Positions 9,027-17,822 of a stretch of DNA of 64,000 nucleotides are shown here, piece after piece. The DNA lies in the NCBI GenBank assembly GCA_963706785.1, contig CAVPNJ010000004.1, positions 310,001-374,000 on the forward strand. Reading direction: 5' to 3'. A program made the translations under genes and the position numbers. The notes beneath the pieces are model-generated. The model did not search any database. It was not told where the DNA came from and saw only the letters and a program-made list of their open reading frames with translations. Origin of the DNA: Pollutimonas sp963706785 (lineage in GTDB: Bacteria > Pseudomonadota > Gammaproteobacteria > Burkholderiales > Burkholderiaceae_B). Positions within the stretch are counted from its first letter, which is position 1. Every line of letters starts with the position of its first letter.

Positions 9027-9959
9027 TTATCCCTGTAAAGTATCCAGCGCCAGCTGTAATGAAGCTGGATCGGTAATGGCCAGACCGATCAGATCTCGAT
9101 CAATTCGCTTGGTCAACCCGTTAAGCACTTTGCCGGGACCGCATTCGACCACATGCGTGATGCCTTGCGCCTTCATTGCCTGTATGGTTTCCACCCATCG
9201 CACCGCGTGCCAGGCCTGGCGTACCAAGGCATCCTTGATGGCCGCCGGTTGGTCAGGACTGCTGACATCTACGTTATTGATAAGCGGTATATTGGGGCTG
9301 CCCAGCGAAACGCCTGCGAGTGCCTGCTCAAGAACGGCGGCCGCAGGCTTTAGCAAGCTGGAGTGAAACGGAGCAGAAACGGGTAGCATTAGCGCACGCT
9401 TCGCGCCCGCGGCCTTGGCAAGTTCACAGGCGCGTTCAACGGCGACCTTGTGCCCCGCAATAACCACTTGCGCCGGCGCATTGAAATTTACCGCCTCAAC
9501 GATATCTTCCTGACTAGCTTGCGCGCAAATCGAGCGAACCAGGTCATCGTCCAACCCCAAGATGGCGGCCATACCGCCAGTACCGACCGGTACGGCTTCC
9601 TGCATTGCGTCAGCGCGAACTCGAACGATGCGCACGGCATCCTGCAGGCTCAAAGCGCCGGCGGCTGTCAAAGCGGAATACTCGCCCAAACTGTGGCCCG
9701 CCATCACGTGGGGAGGCAATCCGCCGACCTCCTGCCAGGCGCGATAAATAGCCACCGCGGCCGTCAACATGACCGGCTGAGTATTGGTCGTAAGATTGAG
9801 TTCTTCTGAGGGCCCTTGGGCGATCAGGCCAGCGAGATCCTGTCCTAAAGCGTCAGAAGCCTGGGTGAGCGTGTTCTTGACGGTTGCATTATCGGACCAG
9901 GCATCCAGCATCCCGACCGATTGCGAGCCCTGTCCAGGGAAGACGAAAGCAATTTTCAT
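9027..9959 (-). CDS. fabD: Malonyl-CoA:ACP transacylase
   Basis: Loads malonyl groups from CoA to ACP for fatty-acid elongation. The N-terminal FPGQGSQ and the active-site GHSLGEYS (Ser90) are present, as is the PVSAPFHSS histidine. The frame is open 12 codons further upstream, but Met at 9959 begins the conserved KIAFVFPGQG and is taken as the start, giving 310 residues. No Shine-Dalgarno is obvious. It lies between fabH and fabG. Confidence 0.96.
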   Translation of the reverse strand: MKIAFVFPGQGSQSVGMLDAWSDNATVKNTLTQASDALGQDLAGLIAQGPSEELNLTTNTQPVMLTAAVAIYRAWQEVGGLPPHVMAGHSLGEYSALTAAGALSLQDAVRIVRVRADAMQEAVPVGTGGMAAILGLDDDLVRSICAQASQEDIVEAVNFNAPAQVVIAGHKVAVERACELAKAAGAKRALMLPVSAPFHSSLLKPAAAVLEQALAGVSLGSPNIPLINNVDVSSPDQPAAIKDALVRQAWHAVRWVETIQAMKAQGITHVVECGPGKVLNGLTKRIDRDLIGLAITDPASLQLALDTLQG

Positions 9960-10020
9960 AGATGTTAATGATAAGGTGAATGGAATTGTTAGCAAGGCAC
10001 TGACAACAAGCCAGCACTCT

Positions 10021-10995
10021 TTACATTCTTACCAGCACGGATCCCCAGGTAAAACCGCCGCCAACCCCTTGCATCATCACTAAATCACCGGCCTTTATCC
10101 GCCCGTCGCGACGGGCCGCATCAAAGGCCAGAGGCACGCTAGCGGCCGACGTATTGGCATGCTTGTCAACGGTGACCACCACTTTGTCGTCGGGAATGCC
10201 CAGCTTGCGGCCCAGGAAATTAATAATGCGCACATTCGCCTGATGCGGAACCAGCCAGTCCACCTCGGACAGCGCGATTCCCGCTTGCTCACAGACTTCG
10301 TGTGCCGACTTGGCCAAACAGTTCACCGCAAGCTTGAATACCGCCTGACCATCCATACGCAAGAAAGGGTCGCCGGTCACCTTGCCGAAAGACACATTGC
10401 CCGCAGCACACAGAATTTTCATTTGGCTGCCGTCCGCATTCAACTGCGCGGCAACTACGCCAGGCTCGTTGGAGGCTTGCAGGACGACTGCACCGGCCCC
10501 GTCACCGAAAAGCACACAGGTGCCGCGATCGTTCCAATCGAGAATACTTGAGAATACTTCTGCGCCTATGACCAGGACAGTCTTTGCCCTTCCAGCTTGA
10601 ATAAAGGCGTCGGCAGTAGTCAATGCATATACAAAGCCGCTACACACAGCCTGAATATCAAAGGCGGCACCGCCCTTGGCACCTAGATTGGCCTGAACCA
10701 GACAGGCCGTACTGGGAAAGACGAAATCAGGAGTAGAGGTCGCTACGATGATCAGATCGATTTGATCTGCGGTAACTCCAGCATCGTCCATCGCGAGCTG
10801 GGCGGCCCGGGTAGCAAGCTGACTGGTCGTCATGCCCGCATCGGCGATGTGACGCTGGCGAATGCCGGTGCGCTCAACAATCCAGGTGTCCGATGTTTCG
10901 ATCTGCCGTGTCGCCAAATCGGCGGCTAGTTCGTCGTTGGACACGACACGCGGAGGCAAATAGCCCCCAGACCCTATAATCTTGGCATAAGGCAT
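10021..10995 (-). CDS. fabH: 3-oxoacyl-ACP synthase III
   Basis: Initiates fatty-acid synthesis by condensing acetyl-CoA with malonyl-ACP. It has 324 residues from the ATG at 10995, which has GGAAG five bases upstream; a GTG four codons earlier is less well placed. The catalytic residues are Cys118 (QAVCSGF), His in VPHQANVRI and Asn in KHANTSAAS. It starts 21 bases after the plsX stop. Confidence 0.97.
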   Translation of the reverse strand: MPYAKIIGSGGYLPPRVVSNDELAADLATRQIETSDTWIVERTGIRQRHIADAGMTTSQLATRAAQLAMDDAGVTADQIDLIIVATSTPDFVFPSTACLVQANLGAKGGAAFDIQAVCSGFVYALTTADAFIQAGRAKTVLVIGAEVFSSILDWNDRGTCVLFGDGAGAVVLQASNEPGVVAAQLNADGSQMKILCAAGNVSFGKVTGDPFLRMDGQAVFKLAVNCLAKSAHEVCEQAGIALSEVDWLVPHQANVRIINFLGRKLGIPDDKVVVTVDKHANTSAASVPLAFDAARRDGRIKAGDLVMMQGVGGGFTWGSVLVRM

Positions 10996-11016
10996 AGTAG
11001 CTTCCACACACCTGTG

Positions 11017-12099
11017 CTATGGCGCAGGATCAGAAAATTCATTGGGGATCTTCGTCGATTCGGCCGCTGCGGCCTGTAGACTTTGACGAAGGCTGTCAAT
11101 AGCGCTTGTTGTACCAGCAAGCAAACCATTGTGCACTGCTTCACGGGCGCGCTGTAATGCGTAGCCAAATGCATAACTATCGGCAGAGCCGTGACTCTTG
11201 ATAACAATGCCTCGCAGGCCCAACAGCGCTGCACCATTGTAACGGCGATTATCGACGCGATCCCGAAACCGGTTAAGGACCGGTTTGGCGAGCATACCTG
11301 CGGTCATCGAAAGCGGATTACGGGTAAATTCCGCACGCATCATGGTGGCCACCATTTTAGCCAGGCCCTCCATTGATTTGAGCACGACATTCCCCACGAA
11401 ACCATCGCAGACGATGACGTCTACAGTACCCTTGCAAATATCATCACCTTCAACGTTGCCGTAAAAGTTCAGCCCGCTACTGCGTAGTAGCTCGGCCGCC
11501 CGTTTTACGATCTCGTTGCCCTTGATGACCTCTTCGCCAATATTAAGCAGGCCTATGGTAGGACGCTCTCGATGGTCGATCGCAGTAGCCAGTGCAGATC
11601 CCATAATCGCGAACTGCAATAAATGCTCGGCGGAGCAATCGACATTCGCCCCCAGGTCGAGCATGGTGGTGGCTCTGCCCTTCTGATTGGGAATGGACGT
11701 AGCAATGGCGGGCCGATCTATGCCGTCGAGCGTCTTCAGCACATAACGCGTGATGGCCATCCAGGCGCCGGTATTGCCCGCCGAAATGCACGCGTCGGCG
11801 CGGCCGTCTTTCACGGCCTGGGCTGCCACGCGCATGGACGAATCCTTCTTGCGCCGCAAAGCAATCTCGATAGAATCGTCCATGAGGACGACCTCTGAGG
11901 CTGGAAGAATTTCGTACCACTCGGCACCAAGACAGCCCTGGGCACGCAGTCCGTCTTCGATGCGCGCAGCGTCCCCCGCGAGCAACAAGCGCGTATCGGG
12001 GTACTGCTTCGCAAATTGACAGGCAGCAGGAATAGTGACCGGCAAGCCGATATCACCGCCCATACAGTCGATGGCGATTCGAATCTCAGTTTTCGACAT
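11017..12099 (-). CDS. plsX: Phosphate acyltransferase PlsX
   Basis: Converts acyl-ACP to acyl-phosphate for phosphatidic acid synthesis, linking fatty-acid and phospholipid pathways. It has 360 residues, with the N-terminal AIDCMGGDIG motif and further family segments such as ISAGNTGAWM and GDDICKGTVDVIVCDGFVGN. A TTG one codon upstream is also possible; the ATG at 12099 is preferred. It lies between rpmF and fabH as in many Proteobacteria. Confidence 0.97.
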   Translation of the reverse strand: MSKTEIRIAIDCMGGDIGLPVTIPAACQFAKQYPDTRLLLAGDAARIEDGLRAQGCLGAEWYEILPASEVVLMDDSIEIALRRKKDSSMRVAAQAVKDGRADACISAGNTGAWMAITRYVLKTLDGIDRPAIATSIPNQKGRATTMLDLGANVDCSAEHLLQFAIMGSALATAIDHRERPTIGLLNIGEEVIKGNEIVKRAAELLRSSGLNFYGNVEGDDICKGTVDVIVCDGFVGNVVLKSMEGLAKMVATMMRAEFTRNPLSMTAGMLAKPVLNRFRDRVDNRRYNGAALLGLRGIVIKSHGSADSYAFGYALQRAREAVHNGLLAGTTSAIDSLRQSLQAAAAESTKIPNEFSDPAP

Positions 12100-12145
12100 C
12101 AAATGTGCAATCTATAGCGTCTATAGCGAGATCGCAGACAACTGA

Positions 12146-12328
12146 TTATTCGTCGTTCTTGGACTTGAGTACTTTACGGCCGCGATAGATGCCGTTGGGG
12201 CTGATGTGGTGACGCAGGTGCAATTCGCCGGTAGTGGGCTCAATTGCCGTCGAAGGTGCGACGATGAAATCGTGCGAACGGTGCATGCCGCGTTTAGACG
12301 GACTCTTTTTGTTTTGCTGAACGGCCAT
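12146..12328 (-). CDS. rpmF: 50S ribosomal protein L32
   Basis: A 60-residue basic ribosomal protein. The N-terminus MAVQQNKKSPSKRGMHRSH is diagnostic for L32. It lacks the zinc-binding cysteines found in some other phyla, as is normal here. A strong AGGAG lies five bases before the ATG. Order is yceD, rpmF, plsX. Confidence 0.98.
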   Translation of the reverse strand: MAVQQNKKSPSKRGMHRSHDFIVAPSTAIEPTTGELHLRHHISPNGIYRGRKVLKSKNDE

Positions 12329-12391
12329 GATGACTCCTGTAAACGGGTCGCTATTGTACGCGAAAGTTCCCGCTAGTTAGTTTCGGTAAAT

Positions 12392-12910
12392 TTAATCTTT
12401 TTTCAGTTGACCCAACACCGCAAACGGCGAGGGGCGAACCGAATCGCTTTCGGACTCTTCTTCAAGAGGCTCCGGCAACGACACACAAACATCGTGCTTG
12501 GGCACGTACGGCAGGTTAAGGATGATTTCGTCTTCAACCAAAGCCAGCACATCCAGGCGCTGCGATCCAAGAATCCGCTCGATGGCATCATCGGGATCTG
12601 CAACGAGGGCGTCATCGACCTCGAGATCAGCCTCGGAATTGACAACCTGCAGGCGATTATGGCTATCAACGGGCCATTCAAACGGCTTTAGGCAACGTTG
12701 GCACTCGAGCATCGGCCCAGCCTTTACATGCACGCGCAAGAAACGTTGACCAAACGAGTCCATTTCGCCCTTGATATTCCAGGACACCAAAGTGCTTTCC
12801 TGATCAGGCAAATCTTCAATCAGACGTTCGAATAGATCAATCGGAGCTTGGCCGTGCACTTCCTGGCCCGCACGGGTAAGCTCGTACGTGTCAACATACT
12901 GTATATCCAC
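12392..12910 (-). CDS. yceD: YceD family protein (DUF177), 23S rRNA accumulation factor
   Basis: A 172-residue YceD-family protein needed for normal 23S rRNA levels in related bacteria. The family CxxC motif CQRCLKPF is near residue 90, and the acidic C-terminal region contains LNLPYVPKHDVC. The start is a GTG with GGGA about seven bases upstream. As in enterobacteria it precedes rpmF and diverges from yceF, which supports the assignment. Confidence 0.9.
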   Translation of the reverse strand: MDIQYVDTYELTRAGQEVHGQAPIDLFERLIEDLPDQESTLVSWNIKGEMDSFGQRFLRVHVKAGPMLECQRCLKPFEWPVDSHNRLQVVNSEADLEVDDALVADPDDAIERILGSQRLDVLALVEDEIILNLPYVPKHDVCVSLPEPLEEESESDSVRPSPFAVLGQLKKD

Positions 12911-12952
12911 GTTAAGTTCCCATCCCGAAATTCAATCATAATTCAACCGGCC

Positions 12953-12980
12953 ATTTTAGCCCGGCCCGGTTATTTGACAC
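12953..12980 (-). promoter_or_regulatory. Candidate promoter of the yceD-rpmF-plsX-fab operon
   Basis: On the minus strand GTGTCA (12980-12975) and TAAAAT (12958-12953) are 16 bases apart, about 43 bases before the yceD GTG. It is a moderate match only. The intergenic stretch 12911-13209 between yceD and yceF (299 bases) must hold divergent promoters. I see no other clear element in it. Confidence 0.3.
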
Positions 12981-13209
12981 CTTGATCTTGAACAATAAAG
13001 ACCCAGCGCAAAAACCACGGTAACCTACTGCCAGGGCTGGGGCGAAACCCCCGCCCAGAACCAACCCCTTTTACTGCCCGATCCCCATGCCGCATAGCAT
13101 GCAATTTCGTCGCAAGTAAAGCCATAGCTTGGCTGCGCGAAATAGGAAAACATTAGATAATAGCGTGTGTAGCCAATCCACGTCAAACCGAAACAGCAAT
13201 TATCGCCCT

Positions 13210-13791
13210 ATGCGTCTCATCCTCGCCTCAAGCTCGCCATACCGTAAAGAAATGCTAGAACGTCTGGACATGCCCTTTACGACCGTATCACCCGCTATCG
13301 ACGAGACACCGAAACCCGAAGAAAGCCCCACGTCTCTCGCTTTACGGTTATCGCTGGCCAAGGCTTTGGCGGTCGTACGCGCTCATCCCGGCGCTCTTGT
13401 AATTGGATCCGACCAGGTGGCGACCATAGACGGCACGCCCATAGGTAAACCCGGCAACTTCCAACGCGCCCGCGCCCAGCTCAAGCAGCTCAGCGGACAA
13501 ACGGTAGAATTTCACAGTGCACTATGTGTTACTGACGGCCAGCGTCACGAAATCAAGGATGTCGTCACGCTTTGCCGATTCCGCCAACTCAATGACGACG
13601 AAATCAGCAGTTATCTGCAACGCGAGCAACCCTACGATACGACGGGCAGCGCCAAGGCCGAAGGCCTCGGTATCGCGTTAATGAATAGCATGCATTCTGA
13701 TGACCCGACGGCGATCATCGGCCTGCCTTTGATCGCCTTGTGCCGTATGCTGCGCTCTTTCGGAATCGACCCATGTAACGTATGGAAGTGA
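13210..13791 (+). CDS. yceF: Maf-family nucleotide pyrophosphatase, YceF type
   Basis: House-cleaning pyrophosphatase hydrolysing modified nucleotides (YceF type acts on m7GTP). It has 193 residues, with the N-terminal LILASSSPYRKEML motif, SDQVATIDG, the segment SAKAEGLGI and GLPLIALCRMLR near the C-terminus, all matching YceF. The frame opens 27 codons earlier at 13129, but conservation begins at the ATG at 13210. No clear Shine-Dalgarno is seen. It diverges from yceD-rpmF as in E. coli. Confidence 0.93.
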   Translation: MRLILASSSPYRKEMLERLDMPFTTVSPAIDETPKPEESPTSLALRLSLAKALAVVRAHPGALVIGSDQVATIDGTPIGKPGNFQRARAQLKQLSGQTVEFHSALCVTDGQRHEIKDVVTLCRFRQLNDDEISSYLQREQPYDTTGSAKAEGLGIALMNSMHSDDPTAIIGLPLIALCRMLRSFGIDPCNVWK

Positions 13792-13835
13792 GCAAAAAGC
13801 ATCGGAATTTTATCCAACACCCACCTGGAGAAGCA

Positions 13836-14556
13836 GTGAAATAAGCCGGATCATTACATTTAATCCCCGTCGGCATGGGCGAGGCAGCACCCAAGATCTG
13901 GCTGCCGCAGGCCGTACAGGAACTGGCCGGACGTCTTGACCGACATACATCGCCGAAAACGCCAAGACTGCGCGCGCCTTCTTGAAGCTTATCGGCACGA
14001 CCACCCGCTGCAGGATATCACCATCTATACGCTCGACAACAAAGCCGACGCCAAGCAGATTCGAGCTTGGCTTGAGCCACTGCACGAGGGCGGCGAGATC
14101 GGCCTCGTCTCCGAAGCTGGTTGCCCGGCAGTCGCAGATCCTGGCGCGAAAGTGGTGGCAGTCGCCCACAATCTGGGAATACGCGTCGTCGCCCTGGGTG
14201 GGACCCTCTTCCATACTCTTCAGCCTCATGGCCAGTGGCCTTGATGGCCAGCGATTTGCTTTTCATGGTTACGCACCGGTCGAACCAGCCAATCGCACCA
14301 AACAATTGAAGTCCTGGGAGCAATTCTCTCTTAAACAAACCAGACTCAAATCCTGATCGAAACACCGTATCGCAATGACGCTATGTTCGATACCCTTAAG
14401 CAAGCGCTCAAAGGAAGTACACGTCTTTGCGTCGCACGATCTTTGACGACACATGAAGAGCTTGTGCAGACCCATACGGTTTCAGAGTGGAAATCGGTAC
14501 CCGTTCCAGACCTTTCAAAAAAACCGACTATTTTCCTGTTTTTAGCCGGGCGTTGA
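13836..14556 (+). pseudogene. Decayed tetrapyrrole-methylase-type SAM methyltransferase (RsmI-like)
   Basis: Remnant of a roughly 240-residue SAM-dependent methyltransferase. A good GGAG precedes a GTG at 13836, but codon 3 is TAA (13842-13844). After this the frame reads GSLHLIPVGMGEAAPKIW and then shifts four times, near 13946, 14004, 14203 and 14343. Joined fragments give AENAKTARAFLK, DITIYTLDNKADAKQIRAWL, GLVSEAGCPAVADPGAKVV, GPSSILFSLMASGLDGQRF, ILIETPYRNDAMF and the family-like end PTIFLFLAGR. One nonsense codon plus four single-base indels shows real decay. Frame-by-frame pieces appear as short open frames that should not be called as genes. Confidence 0.88.
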
Positions 14557-14611
14557 CTTGAAGCCACATGTTTCATCCGTCGTTGACCCTGTAAGAAAGA
14601 CAACCACATCG

Positions 14612-15409
14612 ATGTCGCGCAAGATCATGATGCATGCCAGGAAAATACTGATCGCCTGCGTCACCATGCTCCTGGCCGCTTGCGGGACACGCGGCCCCAC
14701 CGGGCTCGATATTGACCGCAGTATCGTAGCCAAAAGCCAGAATAGCCGGGTGGAATACCTGGTGGTGCACTACACATCTTTCGGTAACAGTGCCTCGTTA
14801 AAAATTCTGTCCGAGAATAATGTTAGTAGCCATTATCTAATTACCGACGACCCGGCGCCCCGCGTGTACCAGTTGGTCGACGAAAGCCGCCGCGCCTGGC
14901 ATGCGGGTGTAAGCGAGTGGTTCGGCCGCAGCGATATGAACGCGGGGTCTATAGGGGTCGAAATCGTCAACCGGGGTCGCGATGGCGACAAATGGCAGCC
15001 CTACTCCCCTGCACAAATCGAGGTCGCCGCAACCTTATTTCTGGACATTATCAAGCGGCACCAGATCAAGCCGTTCAATATTGTCGGCCACAGCGATATT
15101 GCGCCTCAACGCAAGGTCGACCCGGGTCCTCTGTTTCCGTGGAAGGAACTCGCCCTAATAGGAATAGGCCGCTGGTATAACGAAGCTCTGGCGAAAACGT
15201 ACGAACAGGAATTCCTGAGGAACGGTTTGCCGAATGTGCGTTGGTTGCAACGAGAATTGAACCGCGCAGGGTATAAGGCGCCAAAGACTGGGATACTGGA
15301 TAAAGCCACGACTAATGTAGTTGCAGCTTTCCAAATGCATTATCGCCCTGCCCGCTACGATGGCCAGCCCGATGCCGAGACACTCGCCATTCTTAAAGCG
15401 CTTCCTTAA
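14612..15409 (+). CDS. N-acetylmuramoyl-L-alanine amidase, AmiD/AmpD-like lipoprotein
   Basis: Probable outer-membrane lipoprotein that cleaves muropeptides. A short signal peptide ends in a lipobox LLAAC. The Amidase_2 domain follows (zinc ligands in VVHYTS and in VGHSDIAPQRKVDPG), and then a C-terminal peptidoglycan-binding domain (WLQRELNRAGY ... DGQPDAETLAIL). Several in-frame starts exist: TTG 14558 and ATG 14612, 14627 and 14630. The ATG at 14612 is used because it leaves a normal signal peptide, but the last two are equally compatible. It converges on msrQ with a six-base gap. Confidence 0.88.
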   Translation: MSRKIMMHARKILIACVTMLLAACGTRGPTGLDIDRSIVAKSQNSRVEYLVVHYTSFGNSASLKILSENNVSSHYLITDDPAPRVYQLVDESRRAWHAGVSEWFGRSDMNAGSIGVEIVNRGRDGDKWQPYSPAQIEVAATLFLDIIKRHQIKPFNIVGHSDIAPQRKVDPGPLFPWKELALIGIGRWYNEALAKTYEQEFLRNGLPNVRWLQRELNRAGYKAPKTGILDKATTNVVAAFQMHYRPARYDGQPDAETLAILKALP

Positions 15410-15415
15410 ATGGGA

Positions 15416-16066
15416 TCATATCGCGTCCATCCTGTTTTGCGCAGAGCGCTGCCTGACGAAAAACCACACGCGAACTGATAACAACACGGCCAAGACGACT
15501 CCATATAGATATGGGTCAAAAAAGTCATTCTTTCCGGCCCGCACGAGCCAAAAATGCCACACTGATAAGGCAGCAATCATATAAATCGAGCGATGTAGGG
15601 TTTGCCAATGACGACCCATTCGGTGCATCCATCCGCGTGTCGAAGTGCAGGCCAGCGCCACCATCGGGATAAAAGCGACCATACCAATCAGGATAAAGGT
15701 GCGCTGCACAATGTCATCCCACATCGAGGCCAATAACCAGCCACGCTCCCAGAACGCCCAGCCGAGTAGATGCAGACAGGTATAAAAAAAAGCAAAAAGC
15801 CCCAACATACGGCGTAGCCGGACCAACGCCGGTTGGTGAATAATGCGACGCAAGGGCGTGATCGTCAAAGTCAATAATAATGCGACAAGGGCCCAGATGC
15901 CCGACGAGCGTATCAAAAACTCTGCCGGGTTCGCACTCAAGCCACCGGTGAAACCTAGCCAGATCCAGCGAAAAAGTGGATACAAAGCCAGAAAGAAAAC
16001 AAGCGGCTTTATCTGTGCAACGCCTTTCGCCGTCCAGTTGACGCGCCCGGGTGTGGGAACCGGCAT
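15416..16066 (-). CDS. msrQ: Heme-binding membrane subunit MsrQ of the periplasmic Met-sulfoxide reductase
   Basis: Integral-membrane b-type cytochrome that passes electrons to MsrP. It has 216 residues with about six membrane helices and family segments such as YPLFRW, RRMLGLFAFFYTCLHLL, GRHWQTLHRSIYMIA and SVWHFWLVRAGK; the histidines are likely heme ligands. The ATG lies seven bases after the restored msrP stop, so the pair forms an operon. Because msrP is frameshifted, MsrQ may lack a working partner if that lesion is real. Confidence 0.94.
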   Translation of the reverse strand: MPVPTPGRVNWTAKGVAQIKPLVFFLALYPLFRWIWLGFTGGLSANPAEFLIRSSGIWALVALLLTLTITPLRRIIHQPALVRLRRMLGLFAFFYTCLHLLGWAFWERGWLLASMWDDIVQRTFILIGMVAFIPMVALACTSTRGWMHRMGRHWQTLHRSIYMIAALSVWHFWLVRAGKNDFFDPYLYGVVLAVLLSVRVWFFVRQRSAQNRMDAI

Positions 16067-16073
16067 ATGAGCG

Positions 16074-17043
16074 TCAATAGTTCTTACTCAGGTCCATGCC
16101 GGCATAAAGAGAGGCGACCTGGTCAGCATATCCATTAAACATTAGGGTTTCGACTCGCGGGGCAAAAAAGCCATCACCTATGCGTCGCTCTGTCGCCTGG
16201 CTCCAGCGCGGATGGGCCACCTGTGGATTCACGTTGGCGATAAAAGCCATATTCATTAGGCGCGGTTTTGACCCAGCTGGTCATTGGCAATTTTTCGACC
16301 AGTCTAATCTTTACGATGGACTTGCCGGATTTGAAACCATATTTCCAGGGGATCGCAACCCGCACGGGTGCACCATTCTGATTAGGGAGACTTTTTCCGT
16401 AGACGCCAAACACTAACATTGTCAAAGGGTGCATGGCCTCGTCGATGCGCAACCCTTCGACGTAAGGCCAGTCAATAATTCTGTCTTTCAAACCCGGCAT
16501 ATTTTTCGGTTGCACCACAGTGACAAACTCAACGTATTTGGCCTTGCTCGTGGGCTCTACCTGTTTTAGCAGATTGGCGAGGGAGTAGCCGCTCCAGGGA
16601 ATCACCATCGACCACGCCTCGACACAGCGCAAGCGGTAAATGCGCTGCTCTAACGTAGCCAGCTTGAGCAAGTCGTCAATATCAAATGTTCGCGGCTTGG
16701 CGACCTCGCCCTCGACGCTTACCGTCCACGGCCGAGTTTCCATTTTGTGGGCGTACTCGAAGGGATCGGATTTGTCCGTCCCGAACTCGTAGTAATTATT
16801 ATAGGAACTGACGTCTTTCTCGGATGTCTGCTTATTGCTTAACCAATAATCGGGATTCGGAACAGCGGGCAACGCAGATTCAGAGGCCCCTGCGAACGAG
16901 AATCGCGGAGCCGAAAGCAAACCGCCAGCCCCGATGGCCATAGCCCCCAAGCCCGCTTGCTGCAACCACTTTCGGCGTGAAAGCCAAACCGCTTCGGGGG
17001 TGATCTCGGATGCTGGAATACTGGGTAATTTGAACTTGGACAT
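16074..17043 (-). pseudogene. msrP: Periplasmic methionine-sulfoxide reductase catalytic subunit, frameshifted near its C-terminus
   Basis: Molybdoenzyme repairing oxidised methionines in the periplasm. It has a twin-arginine signal (SRRKWLQQAG) and a sulfite-oxidase-like domain with the Mo-coordinating Cys in RLRCVEAWSMVIPW. An extra base near 16239 turns the expected GFYANVNPQVAHPRWSQ into GFYRQREST, and the frame then runs to a wrong stop at 16174. The correct continuation, ending GMDLSKNY, is intact in the next frame down to 16074; restored length is about 322 residues. The catalytic core is complete, and the last 60 or so residues are replaced. Either a young lesion or a sequence error. 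Start ATG 17043 has GGGA upstream. Confidence 0.85.
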
Positions 17044-17156
17044 TTCGTTCCCGTGTTTTACCGCATGGTCATAAGACGATTCAGCACAACAATAAGTTCC
17101 TGCGGAAGCCAATCCCGCGATAGCGGCAAACCTGCCCTGCGAGCAGACAACAACCT

Positions 17157-17822
17157 TTAGGCAGGGCAAGAGATTCGTTCAAGCAACCAGGCCTGCATCT
17201 CGGCCACGCTGGATACCATTACCGTTGGACCCGATTCGATCAACGTACTGCGATCGTGAGCGCCATACGTGACGGCCATACTATCGATTCCGGCGTTCGT
17301 CGCCATTTGTATATCGTGGGACGTGTCACCTACCATTAGCACTTGATCCGGCAACAAGTTGAACTCGTCCATGAGTTCGAGCAACATTGCAGGGTGCGGC
17401 TTGCCCATTGATTCGTCAGCGCATCGGGTAGCATGAAAGTGTGTCTGCAATTTCATGTTACCCAACACCCTGTCCAAGCCTACTCGACTCTTCCCCGTGG
17501 CTACCCCTAATATTATCTGCCTGGCGCGCAGAATGTCGAGTAAATCCACTATGCCATCGAATAACTTGATCTCCGGATCACGCCGCAAAAAATGAAAACG
17601 GTAGCGTTCGAGAAATAAAGGCAACTTATCTGCAGTTAGCGTGGGAACGCAACGATATAAAGCGCTTTCCAGCGAGAGCCCGATCACCCAGCTAGCCTCG
17701 TTCGCCGCCGGTACTGGCAGTTCGACGTCTTCGCATGCCGACTGGATCGCCACCACGATCGAATGCGTCGAATCCATGACTGTACCGTCCCAATCAAAAA
17801 CAACTGCGTCATAGCGCTTCAC
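17157..17822 (-). CDS. HAD-superfamily hydrolase, phosphoglycolate-phosphatase-like
   Basis: A 221-residue HAD subfamily IA phosphatase. Motif I is DWDGTVMDS near residues 10-18, motif II the Thr in VATGKSR, the motif III Lys is in GKPHP, and motif IV is VGDTSHD. Substrate cannot be told from the sequence; Gph-like activity is likely. The start is a GTG overlapping the rluC stop (GTGA), so it is translationally coupled to rluC, a common pairing in Betaproteobacteria. Confidence 0.88.
   Translation of the reverse strand: MKRYDAVVFDWDGTVMDSTHSIVVAIQSACEDVELPVPAANEASWVIGLSLESALYRCVPTLTADKLPLFLERYRFHFLRRDPEIKLFDGIVDLLDILRARQIILGVATGKSRVGLDRVLGNMKLQTHFHATRCADESMGKPHPAMLLELMDEFNLLPDQVLMVGDTSHDIQMATNAGIDSMAVTYGAHDRSTLIESGPTVMVSSVAEMQAWLLERISCPA

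Noticed and set aside
13936..14356. Separate small genes inside 13936-14244 and 13982-14356
   Set aside because: They are consecutive frame-shifted pieces of one decayed methyltransferase, not independent genes.
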